Source of the DNA: Paracoccaceae bacterium
Lineage (GTDB): Bacteria; Pseudomonadota; Alphaproteobacteria; Rhodobacterales; Rhodobacteraceae
DNA length: 64,000 nucleotides
Assembly: GCA_006226775.1 (NCBI GenBank)
Contig: SBGD01000102.1
Location: forward strand, 22,186-86,185
Reading direction: 5' to 3'
The position numbers and the translations under genes are program-made. Below, piece after piece: positions 33,270 to 41,512 of the stretch (positions within the stretch are counted from its first letter, which is position 1; every line of letters begins with the position of its first letter). The notes beneath the pieces were generated by a model. That model ran no database searches. It was not told the DNA's origin and saw only the letters and a program-made list of their open reading frames with translations.

Positions 33270-34754
33270 TCAGGTCTCCTGAAGCGTGGCGAAGGCGGCG
33301 GCGCGGGTGGCCGCGGCCTCGGCAATGCGGGTGGTCCGGCGGGCCTGCCGGGTGGCAAGATCGTCGGCGGTGATGCGGTAGAGCGCAAAGGTGGAAGCCA
33401 GCGCCTCGGGCGCCGGGCCGCCGGGGCGGGTGCGGCAGGCGACGAAGGTCTCGGGCGCGGTGGCCTTGGCGAAGGCGGGTTCGGTCAGCGTGGTCGCGCG
33501 CCCGGTCTCGGCGCGGAAGGCCTCGGCAAAGGCGGCGTGGCCCTGCCCCAGCGCCCGCCCCTCGCGGATCACCGCGGCGGCGGTGCGCGCGGCGATCTCA
33601 TGCGCCTGGCGGAAGCTGAGGCCCTCGTCGCGCACCAGCGTGTCGGCCAGTTCGGTGATGGTGATGCAGGCGGCCTCGGTGGTCCGGCGCACCCGCTCGG
33701 CATTGATCGAGCACGCCGGCAGCAAGGCCGTGAGCAGCGCCAGCACCCGCCCGCCGCTGTCGAAGGCGGCATAGCCGGCCTGCTGCACCTCGCCCTCGCT
33801 GTCGTTCATGTCGGTGAACGGCGTGTTGTGCATGGTGTTGACGATCGTGTCACAGCGCCCGACGGTGACGCTGGACAGGTGCCGCAGGTGCTCGATCGGC
33901 ACCGGGTTGCGCTTCTGCGGCATGATCGAGGAGACCTGGACGAGGCTGTTGGGCACGTAGAGCTGGCCGACCTCGAAGGCGGCCCAGAATTGCAGGTCCT
34001 GGATCAGACGGCCGAGATGCAGGAACACCAGTTTCACCGCGGAATAAAGCCCGGTGACGTAATCCACCGCCGCGATGCAGCCATAGGAGTTGAGCAAAGG
34101 CCCCTCGAACCCCAGCAGATCGGCCACAAGCCCCCGGTCGATGGGAAAGCCCGAGGTGGTGATCGCCGCCGCGCCCATCGGGCAATGGCCCAGCGCCTCG
34201 ATGGCGGCATCCAGCCGCTCGGCATCACGCAACAGCACCTCGATCACCGCGCCGAGGTAATGCCCGAAGGTCGAGGGCTGCGCCGGCTGGCCATGGGTAT
34301 AGGCGACGATCAGGGTGGTCTTCTCGGCCTCGGCCTTGGCGATCAGCGCGCGGGCGAGATCGAGGATCTGGCCCTGCATCTGCTCGGCCCTCTCGCGCAG
34401 CGCCATCTTGAACAGCGTATGATCCATGTCATTGCGCGAGCGCGCGGTATGCAGCGCGCCGCCGAGGTCTCCGAGCCGGGCCCGCAATTCGGCCTCGACG
34501 AGAAAGAAGTAATCCTCGTGCTCGCCGGTATAGGTCAGGGCCTCGATATCGACCTCGGCGTCGATCTCGCGCAGGGCGGTCGCGATCCGCCCCGCATCCC
34601 GCGGCCCCAGGATGCCGGTCTCTGCCAGCATCACCAGATGTGCGCGGTTGATCGCACCCATGTGCGCCGCGTAGTGCCGCTTGACCCCCTCGAAGAGCGG
34701 CGCCAGCACGGTGTTGCGGTAGGTCGGATCGGGGAATTTGGAGGTATCGCTCAT
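33270..34754 (-). CDS. argininosuccinate lyase-like enzyme of the fumarase/aspartase superfamily
   Basis: A 494-residue lyase. Superfamily motifs are clear: HTARSRND at 102-109, the general acid/base region THGQPAQPSTFGHYL (about 153-167) and the signature SSIMPQKRNP at 275-284, with the catalytic Ser at 275 or 276. Such enzymes cleave a C-N (or C-O, C-S) bond and release fumarate. Housekeeping argininosuccinate lyase lies with arg genes; this one is inside a sugar ABC operon (TGATG/ATGA overlaps with the permease) and next to a kinase, so a catabolic substrate is more likely. The argininosuccinate-lyase-like EDDS lyase of Chelativorans is a precedent for recruitment to other substrates. The true substrate is unknown. 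Confidence 0.8.
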   Translation of the reverse strand: MSDTSKFPDPTYRNTVLAPLFEGVKRHYAAHMGAINRAHLVMLAETGILGPRDAGRIATALREIDAEVDIEALTYTGEHEDYFFLVEAELRARLGDLGGALHTARSRNDMDHTLFKMALRERAEQMQGQILDLARALIAKAEAEKTTLIVAYTHGQPAQPSTFGHYLGAVIEVLLRDAERLDAAIEALGHCPMGAAAITTSGFPIDRGLVADLLGFEGPLLNSYGCIAAVDYVTGLYSAVKLVFLHLGRLIQDLQFWAAFEVGQLYVPNSLVQVSSIMPQKRNPVPIEHLRHLSSVTVGRCDTIVNTMHNTPFTDMNDSEGEVQQAGYAAFDSGGRVLALLTALLPACSINAERVRRTTEAACITITELADTLVRDEGLSFRQAHEIAARTAAAVIREGRALGQGHAAFAEAFRAETGRATTLTEPAFAKATAPETFVACRTRPGGPAPEALASTFALYRITADDLATRQARRTTRIAEAAATRAAAFATLQET

Positions 34755-35635
34755 CCCTTCAACCCCGCCATGACAACCCCGCGGATGATGAACCGCTGGA
34801 AAATGAGAAAGACGATCAGCGTCGGAATGGTCGAGATCGCCGCCCCTGTCATGATCAACTCCCAGGCCACGTCGGCCTCGTCGCCGAAGGAGGACAGGCC
34901 CACCGGCAATGTATACATCTCGACCGAATTGGTGACGATCAGCGGCCAGATGAAGGCGGTCCAGTTGCCGAGAAAGACGAAGATCGCGAGCGCCGCCAGC
35001 GCGGGCCGCACCAGCGGCATGGCGACGGTCCACCAGATCTGCAACTCGTTGAGCCCGTCGATCCGCGCGGCCTCGATGAAATCGTCCGGCACGGTCTCGA
35101 AGAACTGTTTCATCAGGAAAGTGCCGAAGGCGGTCATCAACCCCGGAAACATGATGCCCCAGTAGGTGTCGAGCCAACCGAATTGCTGGCTCATCAGGTA
35201 CCAGGGGATCACCAGCATCTCGGTCGGGATCATCAGCGTCGAGAGGATGGCGATGAAGACGATGTAGCGGCCCGGAAAGCGGAACTTGCAGAGCGTGTAG
35301 CCCACCAGGCTGTCGAAGAGCACGCTGGAAATCGTGGTGATCACCGCGATCACGATGGAATTGAGAAACCACCAGTAGAAGCGCCCGTCTTCCAGCACAT
35401 AGGTGTAGTTCTCGAGGGTCGGCTCTTCGGGAATGAAGTTGAGGTTGTAGACCTCATGCGGCCATTTCAGCGAGGTCGAGATCATGAAGGCAATCGGCAT
35501 CACCATCAGCACGCCGCCCGCGAAAAGCAGCAGGAAGCGCAGGATCTGCCCCATGTTGCGCGGTGGCTTGCCGGGACCGTCGCGCAAAAGCGCCTCGGAG
35601 CTGGGCTTGATCGCGATTTCGTCGGTGACGGCCAT
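34751..35635 (-). CDS. sugar ABC transporter permease (MalG/UgpE type)
   Basis: A 294-residue CUT1 inner-membrane permease with about six hydrophobic segments. The EAA loop FIEAARIDGLNELQIWWTVAMPLVRPALAALAIFVFL contains the conserved EAAxIDG. The C-terminal RFIIRGVVMAGLKG is the standard MalG-type ending. It overlaps the first permease gene by one base (TGATG) and the lyase gene by four (ATGA), so all are translated from one mRNA. Confidence 0.92.
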   Translation of the reverse strand: MAVTDEIAIKPSSEALLRDGPGKPPRNMGQILRFLLLFAGGVLMVMPIAFMISTSLKWPHEVYNLNFIPEEPTLENYTYVLEDGRFYWWFLNSIVIAVITTISSVLFDSLVGYTLCKFRFPGRYIVFIAILSTLMIPTEMLVIPWYLMSQQFGWLDTYWGIMFPGLMTAFGTFLMKQFFETVPDDFIEAARIDGLNELQIWWTVAMPLVRPALAALAIFVFLGNWTAFIWPLIVTNSVEMYTLPVGLSSFGDEADVAWELIMTGAAISTIPTLIVFLIFQRFIIRGVVMAGLKG

Positions 35636-36528
35636 CAGCGGTCCCTCAGGATGCGCAATTGCAAGAGGCTCACCACCAGCAGCACCAGAAACAGCACCAC
35701 GGTCTGCGCCGCCGCATAGCCCATGTCGAAGGAGTTGAAGGCGGTCTGGTAGATCATCAGCACCAAGGGCTTGGTCGAGTTCAGCGGCCCGCCGGGGTTC
35801 TGCGTCGTCATGTTGTAGACATGGTCGAAGATGCGCAAAAAGCCGATGGAGGAAAACACCACGATGAAGACGATGGTGGGCTTGAGAAGCGGCAGGGTGA
35901 TCTCCCAGAGCACGGTCCAGGTCGAGACACCGTCGATCCGCGCCGCCTCGTAATAGCTTTTCGGGATCGCGCGCAGCCCGGCCATGAAGATGATGATCTG
36001 AAAGCCCAACCCCGCCCAGACCGCCGGCGCCAGGATCGCGGGCAAGGCATTGGTGGTGGAGTTCAGGAAGTTGATCTGCGGGATGCCCAGCGAGGCGAGG
36101 AAGTTGTTGAAAAGCCCGATCGGCACCGGCTGGTAGAACCAGCGCCAGACCCAGGCCATGGCCACGGCAGAGGTCATGAAAGGCAGGAAATAGAGCATCC
36201 GCAGGAAGCCATGCAGGAACCGCGTCTTGTCGAGGTGATAGGCCACCACGAAGGAGATCACGAGGCTGACCGGCGTGCCCAGCAGCAGGTAGACGAAGGT
36301 ATTGCGGAAGACCTTCCAGAATACCGGATCGGCGAAGAGTTTCTGGTAATTGTCGAGGCCCGTCCAGGTGCGCGCGCCCAGCAGGTTCCAGTCCTGGAAG
36401 CTGATCAATATGGCATTGCCGGTGGGATAGAAGCGGATCACGCCGTAAAACAGCACCGGGATGGCCAGAAAGGCCCAGGCCCAGGCGATCTGTTTCTGGC
36501 GGATGGTGAGATCGCGGTAGAGCTTCAT
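35635..36528 (-). CDS. sugar ABC transporter permease (MalF/UgpA type)
   Basis: A 297-residue CUT1 permease with about six hydrophobic segments and the EAA loop YYEAARIDGVSTWTVLWEITLPLLKPTIVFIVVFSSIGF. It forms a heterodimer with the following permease. It starts 53 bases downstream of the binding-protein gene, after an intercistronic hairpin that probably keeps its expression below that of the binding protein. Confidence 0.92.
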   Translation of the reverse strand: MKLYRDLTIRQKQIAWAWAFLAIPVLFYGVIRFYPTGNAILISFQDWNLLGARTWTGLDNYQKLFADPVFWKVFRNTFVYLLLGTPVSLVISFVVAYHLDKTRFLHGFLRMLYFLPFMTSAVAMAWVWRWFYQPVPIGLFNNFLASLGIPQINFLNSTTNALPAILAPAVWAGLGFQIIIFMAGLRAIPKSYYEAARIDGVSTWTVLWEITLPLLKPTIVFIVVFSSIGFLRIFDHVYNMTTQNPGGPLNSTKPLVLMIYQTAFNSFDMGYAAAQTVVLFLVLLVVSLLQLRILRDR

Positions 36529-36549
36529 CGGTCCCCCCGGCGCTGAATT

Positions 36550-36573
36550 GCCCCGGCCACATCGGGCCGGGGC
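36550..36573 (-). terminator. hairpin between binding-protein and permease genes
   Basis: Perfect 9-bp stem GCCCCGGCC (36550-36558) / GGCCGGGGC (36565-36573), loop of 6. This is the typical position of a stabilising or partial-termination stem after a periplasmic binding-protein gene. Confidence 0.55.
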
Positions 36574-36581
36574 GCGTCGCC

Positions 36582-37841
36582 TTACTTGGTGTAGTATGCG
36601 TCGAGCAGCTTCTGCTCGGCCTCGGCGGCCTGGGCGAGGCTGTCGGCGGCGGACATGCCTTGCAGCTGCATCCGCTCGACCATCTCCACCATCAGCTGAC
36701 GCTGGCCGCTTTCATCGGCGAACTTGGTGGTATGGGCATATTCCAGCCCGCGGATGAACGGGCCGAAGACCGGATCGTTGGCGTTCTTCTCGGTCATGCC
36801 GACCGAGGGTTTCGCGGGCAGCTCGCCCACCACGTCGAGCCAGATCTGCATCGCCTCGTCCGAGGTCACGTAGTCCATGAACTTCACCGCGGCGTCGTAT
36901 TTCTCGCCCTCGGCTTTCGTCGTGATCGCGTTCACCCAGTAGGAGGAGTAATTCGACCGCTCGCCCTCGGCATTGGCCGGAAGCTCGGTCACCCCCCATT
37001 TCAGCCCGCGGATATCGGCCAGCGCGCCGATGCGGAACGACCCGTCGATATGCATCCCGGCGCGGCCCGCCTTGAAGGCGGCCTGCGGCTCGTCCATGAA
37101 GCCGATGGCGGTGACCGGCTCGTCGCCCATGAACATGTTGGTGTAGAATTCCAGCGCTTTCAGCCCGGCCTCGGTATTGTAGTTCACGGTCTTGTAGTCG
37201 TCGAGGTAAGGCTCGCCGCCCATCTGCCGCACCAGCCCCTCGCGCCACCAATGGTGATCCTGCGCGGTCATGCCCGCGGTCATGCCGACCTGGGTGATAT
37301 TGCCCGCGCCGTCGCGCTTGGTCATGGCGGCGGCGGCGCTCATCAGCTCGTCCAGCGTGGTCGGGGGCGCGACCCCGGCCTCTTCCATGAGGCGTTCGTT
37401 GTAGAACAGCGCCAGAGAGCGGACGGCCGTGGGCAGCGCCCAGTATTGGTCGCCCTCCTTCATCGCCTGGACCATCGGGAAGAACTCTTCGTCGATCCGG
37501 TCGGCGGGAAAGACATCCGCCGGCAGCGGCTGGATCAGCTCGGCCTCGACGTAGTCGTTGAGCCAGCCGTAGAACAATTGCACCACGTCCGGCCCCTCGC
37601 CCGCCGGAATCGCCGCGGCGACCTTGGTGCGGTAATCGGCATAGGGGAAATGCGTCATCTTGACGGTGATGTCGGGGTTGGCGGCCTCGAACCCCTCGAT
37701 CAGCTGCTCCATCGCGGTGACGCGGGCGTCGAAGAAATACTGCCAGTATTCGATCTCGACCGCATTCGCCACCGATCCCGCAAGCGCGGCAACACTGGTG
37801 GCCGACGCAAGGGCCAGCGCCCTCAGTCTCTTGATTTTCAT
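36582..37841 (-). CDS. sugar ABC transporter extracellular substrate-binding protein
   Basis: A 419-residue CUT1 (family 1) solute-binding protein with a signal peptide (MKIKRLRALALASATSVAAL..., cleavage after AGSVANA, about residue 27). The mature part has the usual lobes, with IEYWQYFFD at the N-terminus, FYNERLMEEAGVAPPTTLDELMSAAAAMT and FMDYVTSDEAMQIWLD. It is first in the operon of two permeases, lyase, ATPase and PfkB kinase. Its promoter region lies in the divergent gap with the ROK regulator. The nature of the ligand is inferred only from the downstream enzymes (lyase releasing fumarate, kinase) and the divergent deacetylase. Confidence 0.9.
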   Translation of the reverse strand: MKIKRLRALALASATSVAALAGSVANAVEIEYWQYFFDARVTAMEQLIEGFEAANPDITVKMTHFPYADYRTKVAAAIPAGEGPDVVQLFYGWLNDYVEAELIQPLPADVFPADRIDEEFFPMVQAMKEGDQYWALPTAVRSLALFYNERLMEEAGVAPPTTLDELMSAAAAMTKRDGAGNITQVGMTAGMTAQDHHWWREGLVRQMGGEPYLDDYKTVNYNTEAGLKALEFYTNMFMGDEPVTAIGFMDEPQAAFKAGRAGMHIDGSFRIGALADIRGLKWGVTELPANAEGERSNYSSYWVNAITTKAEGEKYDAAVKFMDYVTSDEAMQIWLDVVGELPAKPSVGMTEKNANDPVFGPFIRGLEYAHTTKFADESGQRQLMVEMVERMQLQGMSAADSLAQAAEAEQKLLDAYYTK

Positions 37842-37908
37842 GGTTTTCCTCCCCGGTTGGTTCCCCGGCCCGCGCGGCTGCGATGCGGCGGGTCCGCGTG
37901 TGACTGCA

Positions 37909-37935
37909 ATTAACTCAACTGTATTGAGCTTTAAT
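37909..37935. promoter_or_regulatory. operator and promoter candidate for ROK-controlled divergon
   Basis: Inverted repeat CTCAA (37914-37918) / TTGAG (37924-37928) embedded in a wider ATTAA...TTTAAT symmetry, in the 126-base gap between the ABC operon and the ROK gene. On the minus strand TTGACA (37940-37935) is a good -35 element whose spacer would be covered by the palindrome. It is a likely ROK-binding site. Confidence 0.5.
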
Positions 37936-37967
37936 GTCAAGTGCGCTACCTCCGAAGGATGATGTCG

Positions 37968-39140
37968 ATGACCGAAACCTTTGTCGGCGCCAATGCCCTG
38001 CGCGCGCGCAGCCACAACCGCCAGGTGGTGCTGGGCCATATCCGCAGGGCCGGGCAGACCGGGCGGGCCGAGATTGCCCGCGCCTCGGGGCTGTCGATCC
38101 AGGCGGTGTCGAACATCATTGCCGACCTGCTCACCGACGGGCTGATCGTCGAACAGGGCCGCCGCGCCTCGGCGCGCGGCCAGCCGCCGGTGCAATATGC
38201 GTTGCACCCCTCGGGCGGTTTCGCGCTGGGGGTCGAGGTGCGGCCCGATGCGGTCTTTGCCGCGGTGCTCGATCTCTGCGGCACGCGGCTTGGCGCCGAG
38301 CGCGCACCGCTGCCCGCCACCGACCGCGCCAGCATCACCCGCGCGGTGGTCGGGCTTTGCGCGCGGGTTCTCGCGGCGTCGAAGACGCCGAAGGCCCGCG
38401 TGCTGGGCGCCGGCGTGGTGATGCCCGGGCCCTTCGGGCGCACCGGCATCCTCGGCCACGGGTCGGACCTCGACAGCTGGGACGACACCGCGCCCGACGC
38501 CTGGTTTTCCCGCGCGCTCGACCTGCCGGTGGTGGTCGAGAACGACGCCAATGCCGCCGCCATGGCCGAACGCATCGCCGGGGTGGCGCAGGGGCTGGAC
38601 ACCTATGCCTTTCTCTACTTCGGCTCGGGGCTCGGCCTCGGCTCGGTCCACAAGGGGCGGCTGATCGCGGGTGCCCAGGGCAATGCCGGCGAGATCGGCC
38701 ATATCCCGGTGCCCGCCGCAGGCCGCACCGTGGCGCTGGAAAGCCTGGTCAGCCGCCTGTCGGTGCAGCGCGCGCTGCAGGCCGCGGGCATCGAGGTCTC
38801 CAGCGGGGACGAGATCACCCGGCTTTACGAGGCCCGCAACCCGGTGCTGCTGGCCTGGCTCGATGCCGCGACCGAGCCCTTGTCGGCGGCGGTGACCATT
38901 GTCGAGAACCTGCTTGATCCGCAATGCGTGATCCTCGGCGGCGCCATGCCCGATGCGCTCCTCGATCACCTGCTGGGTTCGGTGCGCCTCTCGCCGCGTT
39001 CGGTGGCCGAGCGCGCGGGGCGGAGCCATCCGCGCCTGCTGCGCGGCGCCTCGGGGCGGATGACGGCGACGCTGGGCGCCGCGGCGCTGGTGCTCAACCA
39101 GGCCTTCACCCCGCAGATCGCGGTCCAGAGCCAGGAGTGA
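37968..39140 (+). CDS. ROK-family transcriptional regulator (NagC/Mlc/XylR-like)
   Basis: A 390-residue protein with an N-terminal winged helix (about 15-65; GRAEIARASGLSIQAVSNIIADLLTDGLIVEQG) and a C-terminal ROK sugar-kinase-like domain (DPxxxG-type LGAGVVMPGPFG, ENDANAAAMAE, GNAGEIGHIPV). The cysteine zinc motif CxCGxxGC of canonical ROK proteins is missing after GEIGH, which here runs straight into PVPAAGRTVALES. Lack of the zinc finger argues against sugar kinase activity. ATG 37968 has AAGGA 8 bases upstream; ATGs at 37959 and 37962 and a GTG at 37941 are alternatives. It probably represses the divergent ABC/lyase operon in response to a sugar ligand and is co-transcribed with the deacetylase gene. 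Confidence 0.82.
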   Translation: MTETFVGANALRARSHNRQVVLGHIRRAGQTGRAEIARASGLSIQAVSNIIADLLTDGLIVEQGRRASARGQPPVQYALHPSGGFALGVEVRPDAVFAAVLDLCGTRLGAERAPLPATDRASITRAVVGLCARVLAASKTPKARVLGAGVVMPGPFGRTGILGHGSDLDSWDDTAPDAWFSRALDLPVVVENDANAAAMAERIAGVAQGLDTYAFLYFGSGLGLGSVHKGRLIAGAQGNAGEIGHIPVPAAGRTVALESLVSRLSVQRALQAAGIEVSSGDEITRLYEARNPVLLAWLDAATEPLSAAVTIVENLLDPQCVILGGAMPDALLDHLLGSVRLSPRSVAERAGRSHPRLLRGASGRMTATLGAAALVLNQAFTPQIAVQSQE

Positions 39141-39142
39141 CC

Positions 39143-41506
39143 ATGCCGACACCCGAACAGTCCCGCATCATGGAGGACCGCGCCCGCCCGCGGCTGCTGG
39201 AGCTTTGGTGGGCGCTGCGCCCGCTGACCTCGGTGATCCGCTTCATGCAGTCCGGCGCGCATCCCGATGACGAGCATTCCGGCATGCTGGCGGCGCTGGG
39301 GTTCCGCGACGGGCTGAACCTCTCCTACGCCTGTTCGACCCGTGGCGAGGGCGGCCAGAACGACATCGGCACCGAGGCGGGCGCCGATCTGGGCGCGCTG
39401 CGCACGCGCGAGATGGAGCGGGCCTGCGACATTCTGGGGATGCGCATGTACTGGCATTCCGAGAGCCCGGACGATCCGATCCATGATTTCGGTTTCTCAA
39501 AGAGCGGGGTCGAGACGCTGGGCCATTGGGGGCATCAGCGCACCCTGGCGCGCTTTGTCGAGATCGTGCGCACCGAACGGCCCGATATCCTCTGCCCCAC
39601 CTTCCTCGACGTGCCGGGCCAGCACGGCCATCACCGCGCCATGACCCAGGCCGCGCATGAGGTCATGGCGGCCGCCGCCGATCCCGCGTATCCCTCGAAC
39701 CTGCCGCCCTGGCAGGTGGCCAAGCTCTACCTGCCCGCCATCTCCGGCGCGGGGCAGGCCTATGACGACGATCTGCCGCCGCCACCCGCGACGCTGAGGG
39801 TCGAGGGCGCGGGGCGCGATCCGGTCAGCGGCTGGACCTGGGACCGCATCGGCCAGCAATCGCGCGCCTTTCATCGCACGCAAGGCATGGGGCGCTGGGT
39901 CGGGTCGGGCGAGTCCGAGGGCTGGCCGCTGCACCTGGCCGAAAGCCATGTGCCGGGGCCGGATGTGGCGCTTTCCTCCGGGCTGCCGGCAACGCTGGGC
40001 GATCTGGCGGACCTGCCCGAGGCGGTGCCGGTTGCCGATGATCTGCGCGCGGCGCAACGCGGTATCGACGAAGCGCTCGCCGCCTTTCCCGCCGACCCCC
40101 GCGTTGCAAGGGCGGCACTGCAGGCGCTGGCGGCAGTGCGCAAGGCCCGGGCGGAATGTCCCGAGGCGGCGCGCGATCAACTGCTGCACCGGCTCGACGC
40201 CAAGGCGGTGCAGCTCGGACATGTCATCCGCCTCGCCCTGGGCATCGAGGCCTGCGCCCGGACAGAAGAGACCTTCCTGACCCCCGGCCAGTCCACCGCT
40301 CTCATCGTCGAGACCCACACCGGCGATGCCGAGGCCATCCACGTGGATTTCGACCTGCCCGAGGGCTGGCGGGTGACCGGCGACAGCCTCGCCATTGCCG
40401 CCGACGCAGGCGCCAGCGATCCTTACCGCAGCACATACGACCCCGCGGCACCCGAAGCCCCGGCGCTCTGCCTGACCTTCGAGGCCCATGGCACAAGCGT
40501 CGAGACCCGCCTGCCCTTCGATCCCGAGCCGGTGATCCTGCCCGCCCGCAGCGCGCAGGTGACGCCGCAAAGGGCGCTGATCAACCTCGCGGGCCAGCGG
40601 CGGAGCCTCGACATCGCCATCCGCGATATCCATCCCGAAGGTGCGCGGGCCGACCTCGCCCCGCCCCCGGGCTGGCGGATCGCGCGGGAAGCGGCAAGCG
40701 CCCGGCTTACCCTGCCCGATACTGCCGAGGCGGGGCTTCATGTCCTGCCGCTGCGCCTTGACGGGCACCCGGCGTCCAGCCTCACCCGCATCACCCATCC
40801 CCATGTCGCGCCCACCGCGCGGGCGCATCCGGCGGAGGTGCAGGTGCGGGTGCTCGATGTGACGGTGCCGCATGTCCGTGTCGGCTATGTCGGCGCAGGC
40901 AACGACCGGGTCGATCACTGGCTCTCGGCCCTTGGCGCCGATGTCACCGCGCTCTCCGATGCCGACCTGCAGGACGAAGCCGCGCTGGCCGAATACGGCG
41001 CCATCGTCATCGGCATCTTCGCCATGCGCTTCCGCCCCGGGCTGACCGAGGCCATGCCCCGCCTGCACCGCTGGACCGAGGCGGGCGGCACGCTGGTCAC
41101 GCTCTATCACCGGCCCTGGGACAATTGGGATGCCGCGCGCATCCCGCCGCGGCGGCTGGAGATCGGCCAGCCCTCGCTGCGCTGGCGCGTCACCGACGAG
41201 ACCGCCGAGGTACGCCACTTGGTCGAACATCCGATCCTGCAAACCCCCAACCGGATCACGCCCGAGGACTGGACGGGCTGGGTCAAGGAACGCGGGCTCT
41301 ATTTCGCCAAAAGCTGGGACGAGAGCTACACCCCGCTGCTGGAAATGGCCGACCCGGGCGAAGCGCCCCTGCAAGGCGCGCTGCTGGTGGCAGAGATCGG
41401 CGAGGGGCGGCATGTGCATTGCGCGCTGATCCTGCATCACCAGATGGAGCACCTGGTGCCCGGCGCCTTTCGCCTGATGGCCAACCTGATCGCGCCGCGG
41501 GGGTGA
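39143..41506 (+). CDS. large PIG-L/LmbE-family deacetylase with C-terminal extension
   Basis: A 787-residue protein. The N-terminal 250 residues form a PIG-L/LmbE zinc-dependent N-deacetylase, with the motif AHPDDEH (His40, Asp42, Asp43, His45) and the HGHH cluster (His161-His164) supplying the zinc ligands and base. Family members remove N-acetyl groups from amino sugars (GlcNAc-PI, mycothiol and bacillithiol intermediates). The rest is not typical: a middle part (about 370-570) of beta-rich sequence and a C-terminal part (about 580-787; VRVGYVGAGNDRVDHWLSALGADVTALSDADL) that looks like a ThuA/class I glutamine-amidotransferase-like fold. No signal peptide is visible. It starts 2 bases after the ROK gene. 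In context it should deacetylate the substrate imported by the divergent ABC system. Confidence 0.8.
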   Translation: MPTPEQSRIMEDRARPRLLELWWALRPLTSVIRFMQSGAHPDDEHSGMLAALGFRDGLNLSYACSTRGEGGQNDIGTEAGADLGALRTREMERACDILGMRMYWHSESPDDPIHDFGFSKSGVETLGHWGHQRTLARFVEIVRTERPDILCPTFLDVPGQHGHHRAMTQAAHEVMAAAADPAYPSNLPPWQVAKLYLPAISGAGQAYDDDLPPPPATLRVEGAGRDPVSGWTWDRIGQQSRAFHRTQGMGRWVGSGESEGWPLHLAESHVPGPDVALSSGLPATLGDLADLPEAVPVADDLRAAQRGIDEALAAFPADPRVARAALQALAAVRKARAECPEAARDQLLHRLDAKAVQLGHVIRLALGIEACARTEETFLTPGQSTALIVETHTGDAEAIHVDFDLPEGWRVTGDSLAIAADAGASDPYRSTYDPAAPEAPALCLTFEAHGTSVETRLPFDPEPVILPARSAQVTPQRALINLAGQRRSLDIAIRDIHPEGARADLAPPPGWRIAREAASARLTLPDTAEAGLHVLPLRLDGHPASSLTRITHPHVAPTARAHPAEVQVRVLDVTVPHVRVGYVGAGNDRVDHWLSALGADVTALSDADLQDEAALAEYGAIVIGIFAMRFRPGLTEAMPRLHRWTEAGGTLVTLYHRPWDNWDAARIPPRRLEIGQPSLRWRVTDETAEVRHLVEHPILQTPNRITPEDWTGWVKERGLYFAKSWDESYTPLLEMADPGEAPLQGALLVAEIGEGRHVHCALILHHQMEHLVPGAFRLMANLIAPRG

Positions 41507-41512
41507 CGCCGC

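Noticed and set aside
33270..34754. Housekeeping argH
   Set aside because: Motifs fit the superfamily, but the gene is embedded by overlaps in a sugar ABC operon with no other arginine genes, so the symbol argH was not applied.
32244..35165. A 973-codon open frame on the plus strand opposite the ABC ATPase and lyase genes
   Set aside because: It is an antisense shadow of high-GC coding sequence; the minus strand carries clear Walker and lyase motifs, and the plus frame has His/Gly/Arg-rich low-complexity composition.
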